From Mermis nigrescens (lineage: Eukaryota; Nematoda; Enoplea; Mermithida; Mermithidae): 64,000 nt of DNA. This document shows positions 33,232-45,451 of this stretch, piece by piece; the first letter of the stretch is position 1; the number at the start of each line of letters is the position of its first letter. A program made the translations under genes and the position numbers. The notes under the pieces were generated by a model, which ran no database searches, was not told the origin of the DNA, and worked only from the letters and a program-made list of their open reading frames with translations. The DNA lies in assembly GCA_036768485.1 (NCBI GenBank), contig JAVLUZ010000154.1, positions 37,648,042 to 37,712,041 on the forward strand, given 5' to 3'.

Positions 33232-33720
33232 GAGCATGACCGATCTGGGAGGCTGTTCATCCAGTTTTGAGGAGGTCAAGAATTGAACTTTTTGGGTCAA
33301 ACTAAGCTTAAAAACTTGTATAAGCGCTAAAATAGCGTTAAAACTACATTATTACACAGTTTCTGATCAATTTAAAGCATTTTCATCCGTTTTTTGCTTC
33401 GAAAATTTTTTAAAATACAATCTGTAGGAGATCCATCGGATTTTCGGGGGAAGGGGTCTTTTAGATTCTTGGTGTACGTGCAGAGCATGGCCAGTCTAGG
33501 GTGAGGGAAGGGTCAGCCAGAGTTTTTTTAGCCAAAATTTATTTGATTTATATCGCAAAAACAATACACAGCCTCCTATCCTTTCCAAGCACTTTTGTAC
33601 AACATTTTCGATTTTCAATAATTCGTGACCTTCATTGAACTTATTTTCCGCAGAAAATTACAAATTTTTCCTTCTAAGGGGTCTAGCCCCACCCCTTCCA
33701 CGTGCAAAACTGGTCAGAAT

Positions 33721-34911
33721 CATGTAAGCCGCAAAAATGCTTTTCGATTTTCCCAAAAAATAATTTTCGATTTTCAAAAAAATCGTAGAAAATATCCTAT
33801 TTCAAGTTTTTTGATTGTAAAGTACAAAATGTTACCGGTGCTTCGTGCCAGTCAGTTTTGACTACATTTTGCTGAATTTGATCCAAATTTTCCACAAAAT
33901 TCCCCATAATTTATCGTCTAGAAAGAATAAGCACGCCAGAAACGCCAAAAATGATATTTTAACGCATTAGATATCCGTCGAGCCCGAAAAGACACTTCAA
34001 AAGATTCCCCCTCCTTGATTACCATGTGCATACACGATCGGGACTGTAGGTCAGCTGAGGCAGTGGGTCATCCGGTACTATCGGTCGCCTGGGACAGAAC
34101 CGGTAAAGCAGACTTTAAAATTAAATCTGGAAGACCCAGTGACAATTAATTCCGTGCACTATTCGGATTAAAATTGCAACGAGTTCAAATGGATTTGACT
34201 GTAATCTTTTAAACAGCGAGGAAGCTTTGACATTTCTTCATTGCAAAATATTCATACAACTTAGCTCGTGTACATAAAAAACTTTTTTTAGAAGTAAATT
34301 TACTTTCTGAAAGGCAAATAGTTTTGAAACCCATGCCCTTTTGCAAATTACTTGTTGTTTTTTGCTCATCACAGTTTCTCAGCACATACGGAGTAAAGAA
34401 TTTCGCTTAATATCCAGATTTGTTTTCAAATTTAAATAAAAGCTTCCACGCATCTCAATTCAAATGAAAATATTTACTCAAAACCTGAATCATAATCATT
34501 CAATTGACATCCGAATTTCTTCTTGGCTACACAAAGCATGACTTAGTAACGAGTTTTCCAAAGTAAACATTAACATCCTATTTAATTACTGAATTTTATT
34601 TAAAATAACGCATCATTCTCTAAATTGTGGTTCCATACATTCTTTTTTCAGAACGCCAAAATTGGAAGCCAGTGCATATTTGTATAAAATTTTGTGTAAC
34701 ATTATTTAGCTATGTACCTTGCTATTGGGAATTGGAAAAGATTGAAAGAATTTCATCCTGGTGCATCACTTGAGAACAAATGCATAGCGAGAGGAAAAAT
34801 TAAATCATACAAGAACAGTCTTGTTGCTAGATTAGTAAGAAAAAATTAAGCGAGTAAGTATAAATGTAATGATTTTTAATGAACGGGGAGCCGGTAGACA
34901 ACATACACATT
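33721..34911. other. Intergenic region
   Basis: A reverse family C copy occupies about 33720-34030. The remainder to 34911 is AT-rich and unassigned. Confidence 0.45.
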
Positions 34912-34919
34912 TAGAGCAT

Positions 34920-35093
34920 CAGTGGCGGATCCAGGATTTTCCTAAGGGGGGCGATACCCCTAAGGGAAGGCGGAACCCTGACTTGGGCGGAAAAATTAGC
35001 CGTTTTAACCCGAAAATCGCTCAAAAATGCTTAATTTTGCGCACTGTTTTGGGCCAATGGGGGGGGGCGGCCGCCCCCCTAAATACGCCCCTG
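34920..35093. mobile_element. Short hAT-like MITE, CAGTGGCGGATCCAGG terminus
   Basis: The left end CAGTGGCGGATCCAGG and right end TACGCCCCTG are flanked by TAGAGCAT (34912-34919) and TAGGGCAT (35094-35101), an 8-bp TSD with one mismatch. The GGATCCAGGATTTTCC arm recurs in reverse at 12190-12225 and 14500-14533, which are partial copies. Confidence 0.8.
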
Positions 35094-35560
35094 TAGGGCA
35101 TGATCAGTCACGTGGGTCGGCGGATCGGTCTGGGTGGGGTCCGCGAGTGAGAATGGCCTTTGAATGGATTAACCGTAAAAATAGCAGTACCTGAGTCTAT
35201 TTCCGGAAATTTTGCGAGAAGTTGCAGGTTTCCTCGATTAAGACCTTAATTTTGCCTTGTTTTCGCTAACAAATTCCAACTTTGCCCTTCAGGGTCTCCC
35301 AAACCCTCTCAACGTGCATGTCAAGTAACAACTAATGCACATATCTAAAAATCGTAAGCAAAACATTTTCAAGCTTATCTGATGTGACACACACTGAAAT
35401 GTGAAGTGTCAGGTAGCATACGTACAACGCAGGACTAGCTATGGGAGGTATAGGGAGTGGCCGCTCCTCGGAAAAAAGGAAAGGAGTAGAATCTTAAATG
35501 CTCTATCGCATACATTGCTGTATGAATCGGCGTGTTGATAGGAATCGAACATGCACTTAT

Positions 35561-35724
35561 AGGCTGTTTCACATAACTTCGTGCATAAATTTTAAGAATT
35601 TTCATCGACAGTAAGCCAAGGGTTACGATAATTATATACCAGATTAATGCTATAATCACAATCTGTCAGCTTATTGTCGCAGTAGTTTTGAAATTTATGT
35701 CCAAACTTGTGTGAAACAGACTTT
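35561..35724. mobile_element. Family I palindromic MITE, second copy
   Basis: GGCTGTTTCACAT and TGTGTGAAACAGACTT form the inverted ends. The interior GCTATAATCACAATCTGTC is identical to the 27443 copy. Confidence 0.68.
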
Positions 35725-36345
35725 ACATACACAAACGTACTAAGCATAGTTCAGAGTCGAAATTCCTCAGAACAAAATGGAAAATTAAGTGAGGAAAAAG
35801 TAAAATAAGGACGGAAAGGAAAAAATTTAATCTTTCTGCAAAGTGCTTGAGAAATCGAATATAAAATGTCAATACATATGTTCTTATGTGATGTGACATA
35901 GAGTGAAATGTGAAGTGTCAGGTTGCATACTCGATTTTTTTCATGTTCTTAAACACGAGCATTGTCCGAAACGCCAAAAACAATCTTTTTGACGAGTATA
36001 CATACATACATACATATGTAGGTACCCATCGTCTAGCCTCCAAAAAGGCTCTTCTTAAACATTTTTTGGGCCTGACACCCTACTTTCCAGAATTCCCATG
36101 CTATAACGAACTTGCACTTGCACAGCAGCGTGGCCGGTCTGAGAGTCAAGCAGCTTCTGACCTAAGATTTACTAAACGTTAGAATAACATAAAGCTAAAC
36201 ATAGTCTGGTCAACGTCAAACGTATGCAAAATGTGTCTTCACTATTCAACTTTTACAAGTTTCAAAAAATTTTCATTCCGTCCCTGAGGGTACAGTTCAG
36301 ACCCCCACGCTAATATCTGATTAAAAGTCCACGTTATTTTTCTAC

Positions 36346-36598
36346 AGTCTGTTCCATTTCGAACGGCCCATTTTTAACTAAAGTCTTATGACTATAATAG
36401 ACTTTCAATGCACAAATTGCGTCTTCAATTATGCTCTCGTAATAGCTGGCTGCGTTAAACTCTGCTTGTTGATGTTTAATGTGCTTTGCTTAACATGTAG
36501 CGCATCTAAGGGACTGCCGCAGCAACCTAACCCGTGAAATATTCTGCTACAGTAATAACCCGTCAACCGAAAACGGGCCGTTCAGAATGGAAGAGACT
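36346..36598. mobile_element. Family H element, second copy
   Basis: AGTCTGTTCCATTTCGAACGG and CCGTTCAGAATGGAAGAGACT are inverted ends. Length 253 bp against 247 for the first copy. The interior is in the opposite orientation to the 21281 copy. Confidence 0.72.
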
Positions 36599-37763
36599 AA
36601 ATTTGAAATCTCCCATTTTCCATGCCGATTCCACACCCATACATAATAGGCAGGTACCTACTTACCCGAACATAATCGTAGTATGGTCAGTCAAATCAAT
36701 GAGCAACTGAGAAGCTAATTTTTTTAATACGATTACAAATACATTGAGAGTCGGAAATTAAGCGGCCTCATGAAGAAATTCAACTTTTGCTCATTTGACC
36801 TCGCACGTGCTAAACACATAATTCCGAAATTTTCACGCAAATCCCTGGCTGGCCCAGAATTATTTTTTTATAGTTGGGTGAAACAAAAATTGTATGCAGC
36901 AAATTGTGTTTTCAAAGGTGGATCATTTTGCGAACGGTCTGCTTAATCTTCCCAGACACTCTTAAATCTCCACTTAGCTTGCGCAAAAGCCTCAAGCACA
37001 CATTCACACGCAAGCACTGCGCACTACATACAATACGACCGTATGTAAATGCTTAAAAATTTATTTTGAATTGAAAAAATACACATACATATAAGTAATA
37101 AAAGTTGGCAACGCATTTATGCGAGAGAAGCATTTCGAGGGTCGTTCCAGCAGCAAAAGCAGGAAAGGAGCTGGGAAAGGAACAAAAAATACCATCACAA
37201 ATCAGACTGTTGATTTACAGTGAATTAATTAAGACTCTGACAATTTGCTAAAGCTTAAGAAGCTCCTCTATAATAAATTGAATCACGTCACCCACACACC
37301 TAATGAAGCTGATATATTTTAATGTTAATCACTGCTACTACTCATGCATAAGCAAGGTAAAAAGACTGTAAATCACGCTACTTTTCAGACTTCATAAACG
37401 TCGAAAAATCGACACGCTATTTTCCAGACATTAAAAAGTCCAAAAAATCGATAACAAAGGTAGATTTATACCTGAACGTAGAGGTAGATCATCTAAACTT
37501 TAGGTGAAGTCGTATTCATAAACGCAGGTAGAATTTTTCGATGAGAAGAAATCTCTCAAAATAGGCCCGATTCTACCCGCAGGCTGACACTACCTCAAGG
37601 TAAGTTCTATGAATACGATCTCAAATACAAAAATTTAGAATTAAGGGTTTTCAAACATATAACAAAACACCTTCATGCTAACATAGAATGGTAGCAGAAT
37701 TATCGCAATCAAATATTTTATTGCTTTTATGCAATTTCTTAGGGGAAAAGCTACTGTAAGATA
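36599..37763. other. Intergenic region
   Basis: AT-rich sequence with an imperfect inverted pair at 37505-37620 (GTCGTATTCATAAACG against CTATGAATACGATCTC). No exon was recognised. Confidence 0.45.
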
Positions 37764-37772
37764 GTGATTATC

Positions 37773-38019
37773 ACACCTGGGCGTGGGAGGGGGGTTTGGG
37801 GGGTATGCACCCCCCCCAGAAACCAAAATACCCCCCCCCCCAGAATTCAATTTTTGAGAATTTTTTTCTTTTTTGCAATTTTTTGATGCCAATGGATAGT
37901 GCTTGATGAAAAACGTCGAAAAATGATGTTTTTATCGCCATACTACCATTTTTAGGGCCATTGTTCGACCTTCAAAAAAATCTTGCACCCCCCCAGAATT
38001 TTCTTGCTGCCCACGTATG
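37773..38019 (-). mobile_element. Family A MITE copy with perfect 9-bp TSD
   Basis: The copy runs from ACACCTGGGCGTGGG to TGCCCACGTATG. GTGATTATC is duplicated exactly at 37764-37772 and 38020-38028. Long C runs (10 or more) sit in the left arm. Confidence 0.88.
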
Positions 38020-38448
38020 GTGATTATCTCGAAACGGCACGTTTTGGCGCCACACTCTTTGTGATATTACATTTCATTTATGATGAAAGTATAATACAGA
38101 TTCTGAAAGCCCGTTCAATTCTCTACTTGATGGTATACATTACTTTTAGAATATCTACGAATTTAGTGAGATAATCAAATGTATCTAAATATACACTGCA
38201 TTTTCTACAGTTTTTCAGTCGTACACAAATGAATAGTCATCGAATCGAGAAGAACAATATGCTATTTTGTAGCTTGTAGAACCTGCTTTCTGAACACACA
38301 ATTTATTTTAAAATTGCCTCAAAATTGATTCAATAAGAATAATTTATAAGTTGCTGGCGCCAAAACGTCGTACACCCTGATTATCTTGCGTACTGTAGCT
38401 TTTATTCAATGGGACGTGGGCTCAACGCTGGCGAATAGGCCGGAGTGA

Positions 38449-38454
38449 TTTATT
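38449..38454 (-). promoter_or_regulatory. Likely polyadenylation signal of LSM12
   Basis: AATAAA on the minus strand, about 60 bases after the LSM12 stop codon. A second AATAAA lies at 38401-38406. Confidence 0.6.
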
Positions 38455-38514
38455 ATTATTGGATGATGGGACTGATTTGAGAGGAGAAAATGATAATCGT
38501 ATAAAAATATTGCA

Positions 38515-38892
38515 TTATTTCGCTGTTGTTGTTGCTGCTGTTCCGGCGGCAGATTTAAGCTTTTGCGAATCTGTCGTTGCGTTAGCGTTGCCGAAAGATT
38601 GATTTTTCTGATTTTCGTCTCGGTCGACGGCGCCAAATTTTTTGGAATTTAATTCTTTGTTGAAAGCGTCGGCGGCCGGACGCGGTTTCCTTTGATCCGG
38701 TTCATTTTGCTGCTGATCCGGCTCATTTTTTTCGTTCACCGCAGTCGCGTCATTAACCGTATCGGCAACACTAATCGATTTACAGTGAGCGTCGACGCTC
38801 GACGAACATAATACATCCGACTGTGCTTTATCAGGGGCCACTCTGGCCGCTATTTTAGCCTTATCGGTATAATTCGACAAAGCTTTGCCGAC
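38515..38892 (-). CDS. LSM12: LSM12 last exon: polar C-terminal tail and stop
   Basis: The acceptor AATTCAAG/GTC is in phase 0, so RKI continues VGKALSNYTDKAKIA, matching the end of the conserved helix. The rest (SISVADTVNDATAVNEK, EPDQQQNEPDQRKPRP, GNANATTDSQKLKSA) is low-complexity and probably disordered. TAA is at 38517-38515. It is more GC-rich than its surroundings, as coding DNA here tends to be. Confidence 0.78.
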   Translation of the reverse strand, partial: VGKALSNYTDKAKIAARVAPDKAQSDVLCSSSVDAHCKSISVADTVNDATAVNEKNEPDQQQNEPDQRKPRPAADAFNKELNSKKFGAVDRDENQKNQSFGNANATTDSQKLKSAAGTAATTTAK

Positions 38893-39674
38893 CTTGAATT
38901 AACGTGGCTAAACATTAACGTCATGGGCGGATTTCAGGGGGCGGGTGCAACAGATGGAATGAAAGATCCCCCACCATATATGATCTTGAGCGGGGAAGGG
39001 GGGGGGTTTCGGCGGGTTTTAACCTTCCCCCAGAAAAATTTTAACCCCCGCAGAAATTTTTTCACCCCCCAGAATTCGCGATATTCCGAAAGTTCCCAAA
39101 AATTTGTCTAAAAATTCGTAGAAAAGATGCTTTTCTAAGCGTTTATTTGCTCAAAAGTGTCAAATTTTCAGACTCATATTTTGACTATATTTTGTTCAAT
39201 TTGTTTGACTTTTTTGATGTTTTTTCGAAATTTTTTTATGTTTTTGTGCTCAAAAGATACATCATCGGCATAAACACCGAAAAACGATGTTTTTGACAGG
39301 TACCTACCATTTTACGCCAAAAAAAACAACTTTAAAATTTGAACCTCCTCAAAATTCCCGCGCTGTGCATATGTCCCCCATTCAAAGTTGGTCGTCCTCC
39401 TATCCATCTTAAGTGAGTCGGAAAATTTTTGACCCCCAATTTTTGGAAAAACTTGCGATTTTAGCCGTTTTTATACGTTTTTTGCCGCTTCTGACTTAAA
39501 ATTAAAAATATATAAAAAACAAAAATCATACTAGGCTTTACATATAGCTGATTCCCTGAACTCAAAAAAGCTATAAGGCAATCTTTTTTCGGCAAAAATG
39601 ACTGTATAGATAGATAGCTTAGCTATCAGTTTTCAAAGTTCTCTATCCTTATATGCATCTAAAACAAAACTCAC

Positions 39675-39825
39675 TATTTTCCTAATATGCGAGGCAGCTT
39701 TATCGTCTTCCAACGCTTTCTGTGATACTGTTTTTGTTTGTACGTCGACGACTCGATAAGGAGGGCGTATAATGACTTTATCAAATACTACAATGGAATC
39801 ACCGTCCCAATAGACCTCTTCTATG
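39675..39825 (-). CDS. LSM12: LSM12 exon: anticodon-binding-like domain
   Basis: The acceptor GCGTGTTTAG/C (phase 2) and donor AAAATA/GTGAGT (phase 0) bound 151 bp. It encodes IEEVYWDGDSIVVFDKVIIR, PPYRVVDVQTKTVSQ and DDKAASHIRKI. IVV...V.I.PPY.V and S.HVRKI are LSM12 signatures. Confidence 0.88.
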
Positions 39826-40857
39826 CTAAACACGCATGAAAGTATATCAGATTATGACAGGGCTGAAATATGCATGTTAAAAAGATAAGCGCACGCCATA
39901 TGTACATGTAACAGGAGGGTTGGGGGAGGGATCCCTCCACCCAAGGTCAGACGTCCTCCCCATCCCCCAAAGTCGAAAAAAATGTTAACCCCTCCCTTTT
40001 TTGGAAAAACTTGCGATTTTTGGCCATTTTAGATGTTTTTTGATCGTTTTTGGCTAAAAATTGGAGGTCATTCTCCCCCCCTAAAATGGCCGGGGATCCC
40101 CTTACGAAATTTCGAGCCGTTACATGCATGGCGCACGCGATGCATGTATGCAGCAAGAGGGTATGGGGACCCCAAACGAAGTTGTTTGCCCTCATCCGGG
40201 CTGATATTTTTTACTCCTTCGCCCAACTTTTTGAGCAAAACTTTACGTTTTAGGCAATTTTTTAGGTAATTTTTTTGCCATTTTTGGCAGAATAAGGATA
40301 TCATCTCCTGAAAATGGCCCGATTACCCCACTCCTTGAATTTAGAGCCGCTACACAAATGGTAAGCAAAGTTGAATAAGGTCAATAATCGATAATATTGG
40401 GGGTTTAGGGGCTTATTTCACTAGAGCTGGAAGTTGAAACCTCGAAATTCTGGGACTGGTAAATTTAGAGCTCGGGAGCTCTTTTTTGCGGCTCGAATAG
40501 ATGAAAATGATTAAAAAGTCCAATTTGAAATGTCTCTAGTGTAAAGACTGCATTATTTAGTACTTTTATCCAATCCTGACTGGTTCTAGGTATCTTATGG
40601 GTAAATAAAAAAGTATAATTTACTAGTGGCGGAAAAAATTTTAACATCTTTGCTACTTTCTTCCCCAAAATCAAGCAGAAAATGTTTGATACTTCAAAAT
40701 CGTCTCGACAGTGACTTTAGTCTCGGATTCTGAGGTAGAAGTAATAATACCCCTACATTAACCCCTATGGAAATGTGTGCTTTGGGGGTCAAATTTTTAA
40801 ATTCAATTTTTTTTCAATAATAATCGAAAATATTCAGCATCAATAATCAATAATATG

Positions 40858-40859
40858 TC

Positions 40860-40893
<34 letters not shown>
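40858..40893. repeat. (TAA)n microsatellite
   Basis: About twelve AAT/TAA units, with looser AATAATC repeats on both sides (40815-40925). Confidence 0.9.
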
Positions 40894-41127
40894 TCAATAA
40901 TCATTAATATCAATAATATAATAACCAATCCTATGGTGAACCGCACACGTAAATTCCAAGCACATAGCTAACCGTCCCATTTTGGGGACTCAACACCAAT
41001 TTTTTGGGGGGACTAAGCACAAAAAAGGCCAAAAAATAGCACAAAATAACGTTTAAAAAGTTCCATTTTTCCGATTTTTCACCCCAATTTTGGGCTGTCC
41101 AAACCCCCCATTCCCCCAGATTTACGT

Positions 41128-41300
41128 GCCTGGCAAATTCGATAAGTAATTCTGCAGAGTCCAGTCCTTTCACTCTAATCTAGCCTGAAGATCGAAGATC
41201 AATAGGCGATTAACAGCTTTCTTTACAGACAAGTTCAAAATAGAGCGTTTTCAATGCCATAATAATTTAGCAGCACAACTGCCTCCAAAATTCACAGCAT
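41128..41300 (-). pseudogene. Candidate damaged LSM12 internal exon
   Basis: In one frame, after QQNGPPGYDAVNFGG and a TGA, the sequence reads SILNLSVKKAVNRLLIFDLQ then ARLE and TGA. One base out of frame it continues VKGLDSAELLIEFARH up to CAC/GTAAAT. LNLS, followed by a basic helix and then a helix ending before IEEVYW, resembles the LSM12 inter-domain segment. The break could be sequence error or decay. The match is weak and the 5' edge unknown. The adjacent GGTT/AACC simple repeat (41322-41502) runs into its start. Confidence 0.3.
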
Positions 41301-41321
41301 CATACCCGGGGGGTCCATTTT

Positions 41322-41502
41322 GTTGAGGTTGGTTGGTTGGTTGTTTGTTTGGCCAACTGGTTAGTTGGGTAGTTGGTTAGTTAGTTGGCCGCTTAGTTGG
41401 TTGGCTGCTTGGTTGGTTGTTTGGCCGGTTGGCTGGTTGTTTCGGTTGGCTAGTTGGCTGACCGGTTAATTGGTTGGTTAGATGGCCAGTTGGTTGGTTG
41501 CA
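41322..41502. repeat. Degenerate (GGTT)n tetranucleotide tract
   Basis: About 180 bp of GGTTGGTT and variants (GGTTAGTT, GGCTGGTT, GGCCGGTT). On the minus strand one frame reads Pro-Thr-Asn-Gln-type repeats that run into the candidate LSM12 exon, with one stop. Confidence 0.85.
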
Positions 41503-43975
41503 TTATATTCTCACTTTTTTTATTTTTGGGTCAAAAAATTCTACCCCTTCCCCCAATCAGAAACTCTTTTTTTCTGACGCCACCCAGCTGGGGTTCTGAA
41601 GGTACCGAAGTGCCTTCTGGCGCCACCCGGCGGCGCGGCATTGCCCACCTGTGCACAACATGATACGTACTTATGCGTATTACGGATGAATTATAAAAAA
41701 AATTGAGTGCATAATTTAAGAAAGGGAGAGAAGATGACGAAGATTGGCCCATCGGAGCCACATCTTTCCCGACTATAATGATTTGGTTGTCCATTGTGCT
41801 TCATTTTATCAAAAACTGTCAATTCTTATTTTGTTAGTCACTCCAACAGCTAAGAATGTCACAATATGCATAAAAATAGAAAGCCTCACGTTTTCCTTAT
41901 GGCTAAGAACACCTTCTGACCACAAGGGCTTATGTTTACGGATGAAATACTTCGTCTTTTTCTATCGATTTCTTCTTGTTTTCTTCTCTGAATCTGAATA
42001 AAGCAAATTTTTAATCATAAGAAAGATAAATAAAATCGATTTGAACTTTAAGGGAGCTAAGCTGGCTTTTTTAGAGAATAACTTAAATCAATCGTATAAA
42101 CCATATGCACAGCATGGAGATTTGGGAGGTATGAATCCAAAATCTTTTTCCAAAGAGCCTTTTTTGGCTTAAAACGATAAATATGCGTAAAAACATCATA
42201 TTATAAGGAAGTTTCGTAAAAATACCAAAAAAATTCAAGTAAATGGACAAAATATAATCAAAACATTAGTAAATGGCGCGAAGCGCCGAAAATTCAACAC
42301 TTTTGAGTCAAAAAGATCGCTGAAAACGCTTAAAACACCATAATATTCCAATTTTTCGAAAATCGCGAATTCTGAGGATTACGCAATTTCTAGGGGGTGA
42401 CATCTTTCCCCCCCCTAAACCCCTACCTCCTAGTTATTTATGGCGTTTTCCACTTTCTACCGACCCTTGGCCACTGACAAAAAATCTTTTTTTCCAAATA
42501 AAGAAGGTGGATAGAAAGCAATGCATCTTTTTTTAAGATGTTATATATTATTATACCATATATGGATAGGCTACAGAGAAAATGAATCTTAAAACTAGTA
42601 AAGATCTACTTTAATCAAGTTTATCAGGCAGTTTTGCGTTGTGATCATACATAAAGAGGGGGATGGGGAATCCCTCACCCAAAGTCGGGTGTCCCCTCCA
42701 TCCCCCAGAGCCAGAAAAATTTTTGACCCCTCCAAAAATTGGTGGTCATTTACCCCCTCAAATTTTGAGTCAGTTACATGTATGCTTGTGATTATACGCA
42801 TACATGATATTCAATTGAGTTTTCACTCCTCAGAATTAATGATTTCAAAAATCGTAGGAAATATTGTGTTGTTTTAAGCGTTTTTCATTATCTTCTGGCT
42901 CAAAAATGTCAAATTTCCGCCTTATACTCATTTTTTCACTACATCATGTTCAATTTACTCGAATTTCTTTGATACCTACTTTTACTAAATTATGCCCAAC
43001 AAGGATAGAAAATCGTGAGAAACATACATAAAAAGGCTCAATAATTTGGGCGGGGGGTCTTAACCATTTTAGGAACAGGGGAGAAAATGATCTACGATTT
43101 TTGGCAAAAATTGCAAAAAATACATAAAATGCACTCCGAAAAACGCATGTTTTGCTAAAAATGGAGGGAGGGGATAAAAAAGTTTTGACTGTGCGGGATA
43201 AGGGGGATGGGGGCGCAGGTATCGATCGGGCATCAGGGCCTGGCCGATCCTTAGGCGTCCAGGCCTGGTTTCAGACCCAATTTTAAGTGACCGGGCATGG
43301 GCCTGAATCAATCGTTTCATTTAACGTTCTTTAAAAATCAGTATGTGTACACGCATTGCTGTCGATAAAATACATTAATATCCAGAACATAAATAATATA
43401 GGAATCTATTTGTCTGGTCAGAAACGCCAAAAAATTATATTTTTGACGCGTATCACACGATTTTGAGCCCGAAAATGCATGCAAGAAAAAGTTTTTGGTT
43501 ACGACCCCCCCCCCTCAGAATTTCTAAACTTTCTATATTTAGAATACGCTGCACATTGCTTTCAGAAAAATATTTTCGCAAGTTTTCGATACAAAGAATA
43601 ATTTTCGTCAGAAGACAACGCTTGTTAAGACTTTTTCATTTTCAACGAATAGTGAGATTTAAATCTCATTTCGTTTTTCACGAATACCCGCTTATTTACT
43701 TGACACAAAAACCAAAACCAACTCTGTGAATCAATCATGTAAGAGGGGGGATAGGGGATCCCCATCCCAAAGTCGGTTGTCCCCGATCTCCCCTAAGACA
43801 CTAAATTTTTGACTCCCCCATTTTTCGGAAAAAAATTGAATATGTTGACCGTTTTTACGCGTTTTTTGCCGTTTTTGGCACAAAATTAGAGTTCATATAA
43901 CCCCTAAAAGAGGCCGGGGAACTCCACCCGAAATTTTGAGCCGTAACATGTAACCTGTTCATACGTTCAAATTAC

Positions 43976-44138
43976 CTTGTTGTGGTTGAAATGTGCAGAA
44001 CCAAGAAACTGTTGCTGCTGGCTATGCAGAGCCTGCTGCTGTGTCTGTTCTCTGACTATATTGATTTCTTTCACCAATTCTAGATTGATGAACTGCACTT
44101 GCTGTTTGCCCGCAGTAATTGAAGATTTTAAAAAGTTA
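43976..44138 (-). CDS. LSM12: LSM12 exon 2: rest of LSM domain and Gln-rich linker
   Basis: The acceptor TTATTTCCAG/T and donor AACAAG/GTAATT bound 163 bp. It encodes NFLKSSITAGKQQVQ, FINLELVKEINIV and then a Gln-rich stretch (EQTQQQALHSQQQQ) ending SAHFNHNK. The INL..V.E..I block matches LSM12, and the polyglutamine-like linker is a local expansion. Confidence 0.85.
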
Positions 44139-45451
44139 CTGGAAATAAAAAAATAAATGTTGCACAAAATATAAAAGTAAAATAAAGGCATAAATAAATC
44201 ACTAATTACCAAATCAAAATAATTTTATTCAATAATCAAATACGGGAAAAATAAATATCGAATATTAAAAATAAGAATGCAGATGATAATGAGAGAAAAC
44301 TAAGTATAGAGCATACGCAAAAGCGCACACAAAATCTAGAGAGCAAAAAAACGAGCATGAAAATCAGTCCTGGCAATAACGTTAGAAAGATTCAAACCAC
44401 AACATATAAATAACATATCTGACTCTTCAGGAGTTGTATATATCCTTCTACCTAGACGGGTGAAATTGTCAAAAACTGCTAAATAAAATTTATTTATTTC
44501 TAAGAATTAGCAACCGTTGCACCTTTTAACGATGAAAATTGAACGTGTCAAAATTTTCGACCTGCACCTTTTAAACATCCAGCGTTGAATCAGTCAAAAT
44601 ATTGAAATGCTTCATGCTAGGGTAGTAATTTGTACTCGTTTGACGGTTTATTAGAGGCCTGTAAGTTCACTTGAACAAATGGTAAATACTTAAAATTGAA
44701 TCGTACAAATTTGACACAATTCCCGTTCTGTTAATCATCACAAAGCTTCAAAATTGTATTTAGGAAGGTAAAAATGACTAAATCTCTTCAGCGCTTCGCG
44801 TCTCTTGTAAAATTTCTGAACTATTAGATCAATAAAAGGTCGAAAATTCTACTTGAAAATGGTAAACATATCAAAATGTTCCACTGCTTCTACTTCACTG
44901 CCATATTTGTTGTATTCTTTAGCTCGGAAACCAAGCATATAATAATGGCATAAAAACTAAACTACTACAGGTCAAAAAATCAGCTCCTAATGCAAAACGC
45001 TTCACTTAACATTTACGTGTACAAAATGTACCAAGTGTTTTTAGAACCGTTCTTTTGTATATATGTATATAGGTAGGTACCTAAATACATATACAAAACA
45101 TAAACAATGAGTTTAGACTTTAGAGGAAATGAAAAAAGAAATTTTCAGGGTAGTTAAATAAACACTATTAGGCAGTAAAAATAGCATTATCTTTAAAATT
45201 AGTGCTTCTGGAGATTTCTAGAATAGCTGCATGATCTGCAATAAAAAACTTGAACAACATTTCAAAAAACATCTTTTTGCAACAAGTCAGTCTTTCAGTC
45301 AGATAACTTCTGTAAATCATTCAAGACCCTTAGCTCACATGATTAATCAATGAATATGGAAGAAATAATCGATGTTTTCAATTAGATCATCAAACGGATA
45401 AAAAACGATTAAATCATCGTACAAATAACATAAGAAGCTCCTTGTTTATTA
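44139..45451. other. LSM12 intron 1
   Basis: AT-rich sequence with no MITE recognised and no other coding signal. A short TATATGTATATAGGTAGGTACC tract lies near 45060. Confidence 0.45.

Noticed and set aside
38406..38636. Alternative minus frame with a run of Gln over the LSM12 tail
   Set aside because: The frame chosen for the tail joins the upstream exon in phase and ends at a stop with a poly(A) signal behind it. The polyQ frame has no such support.
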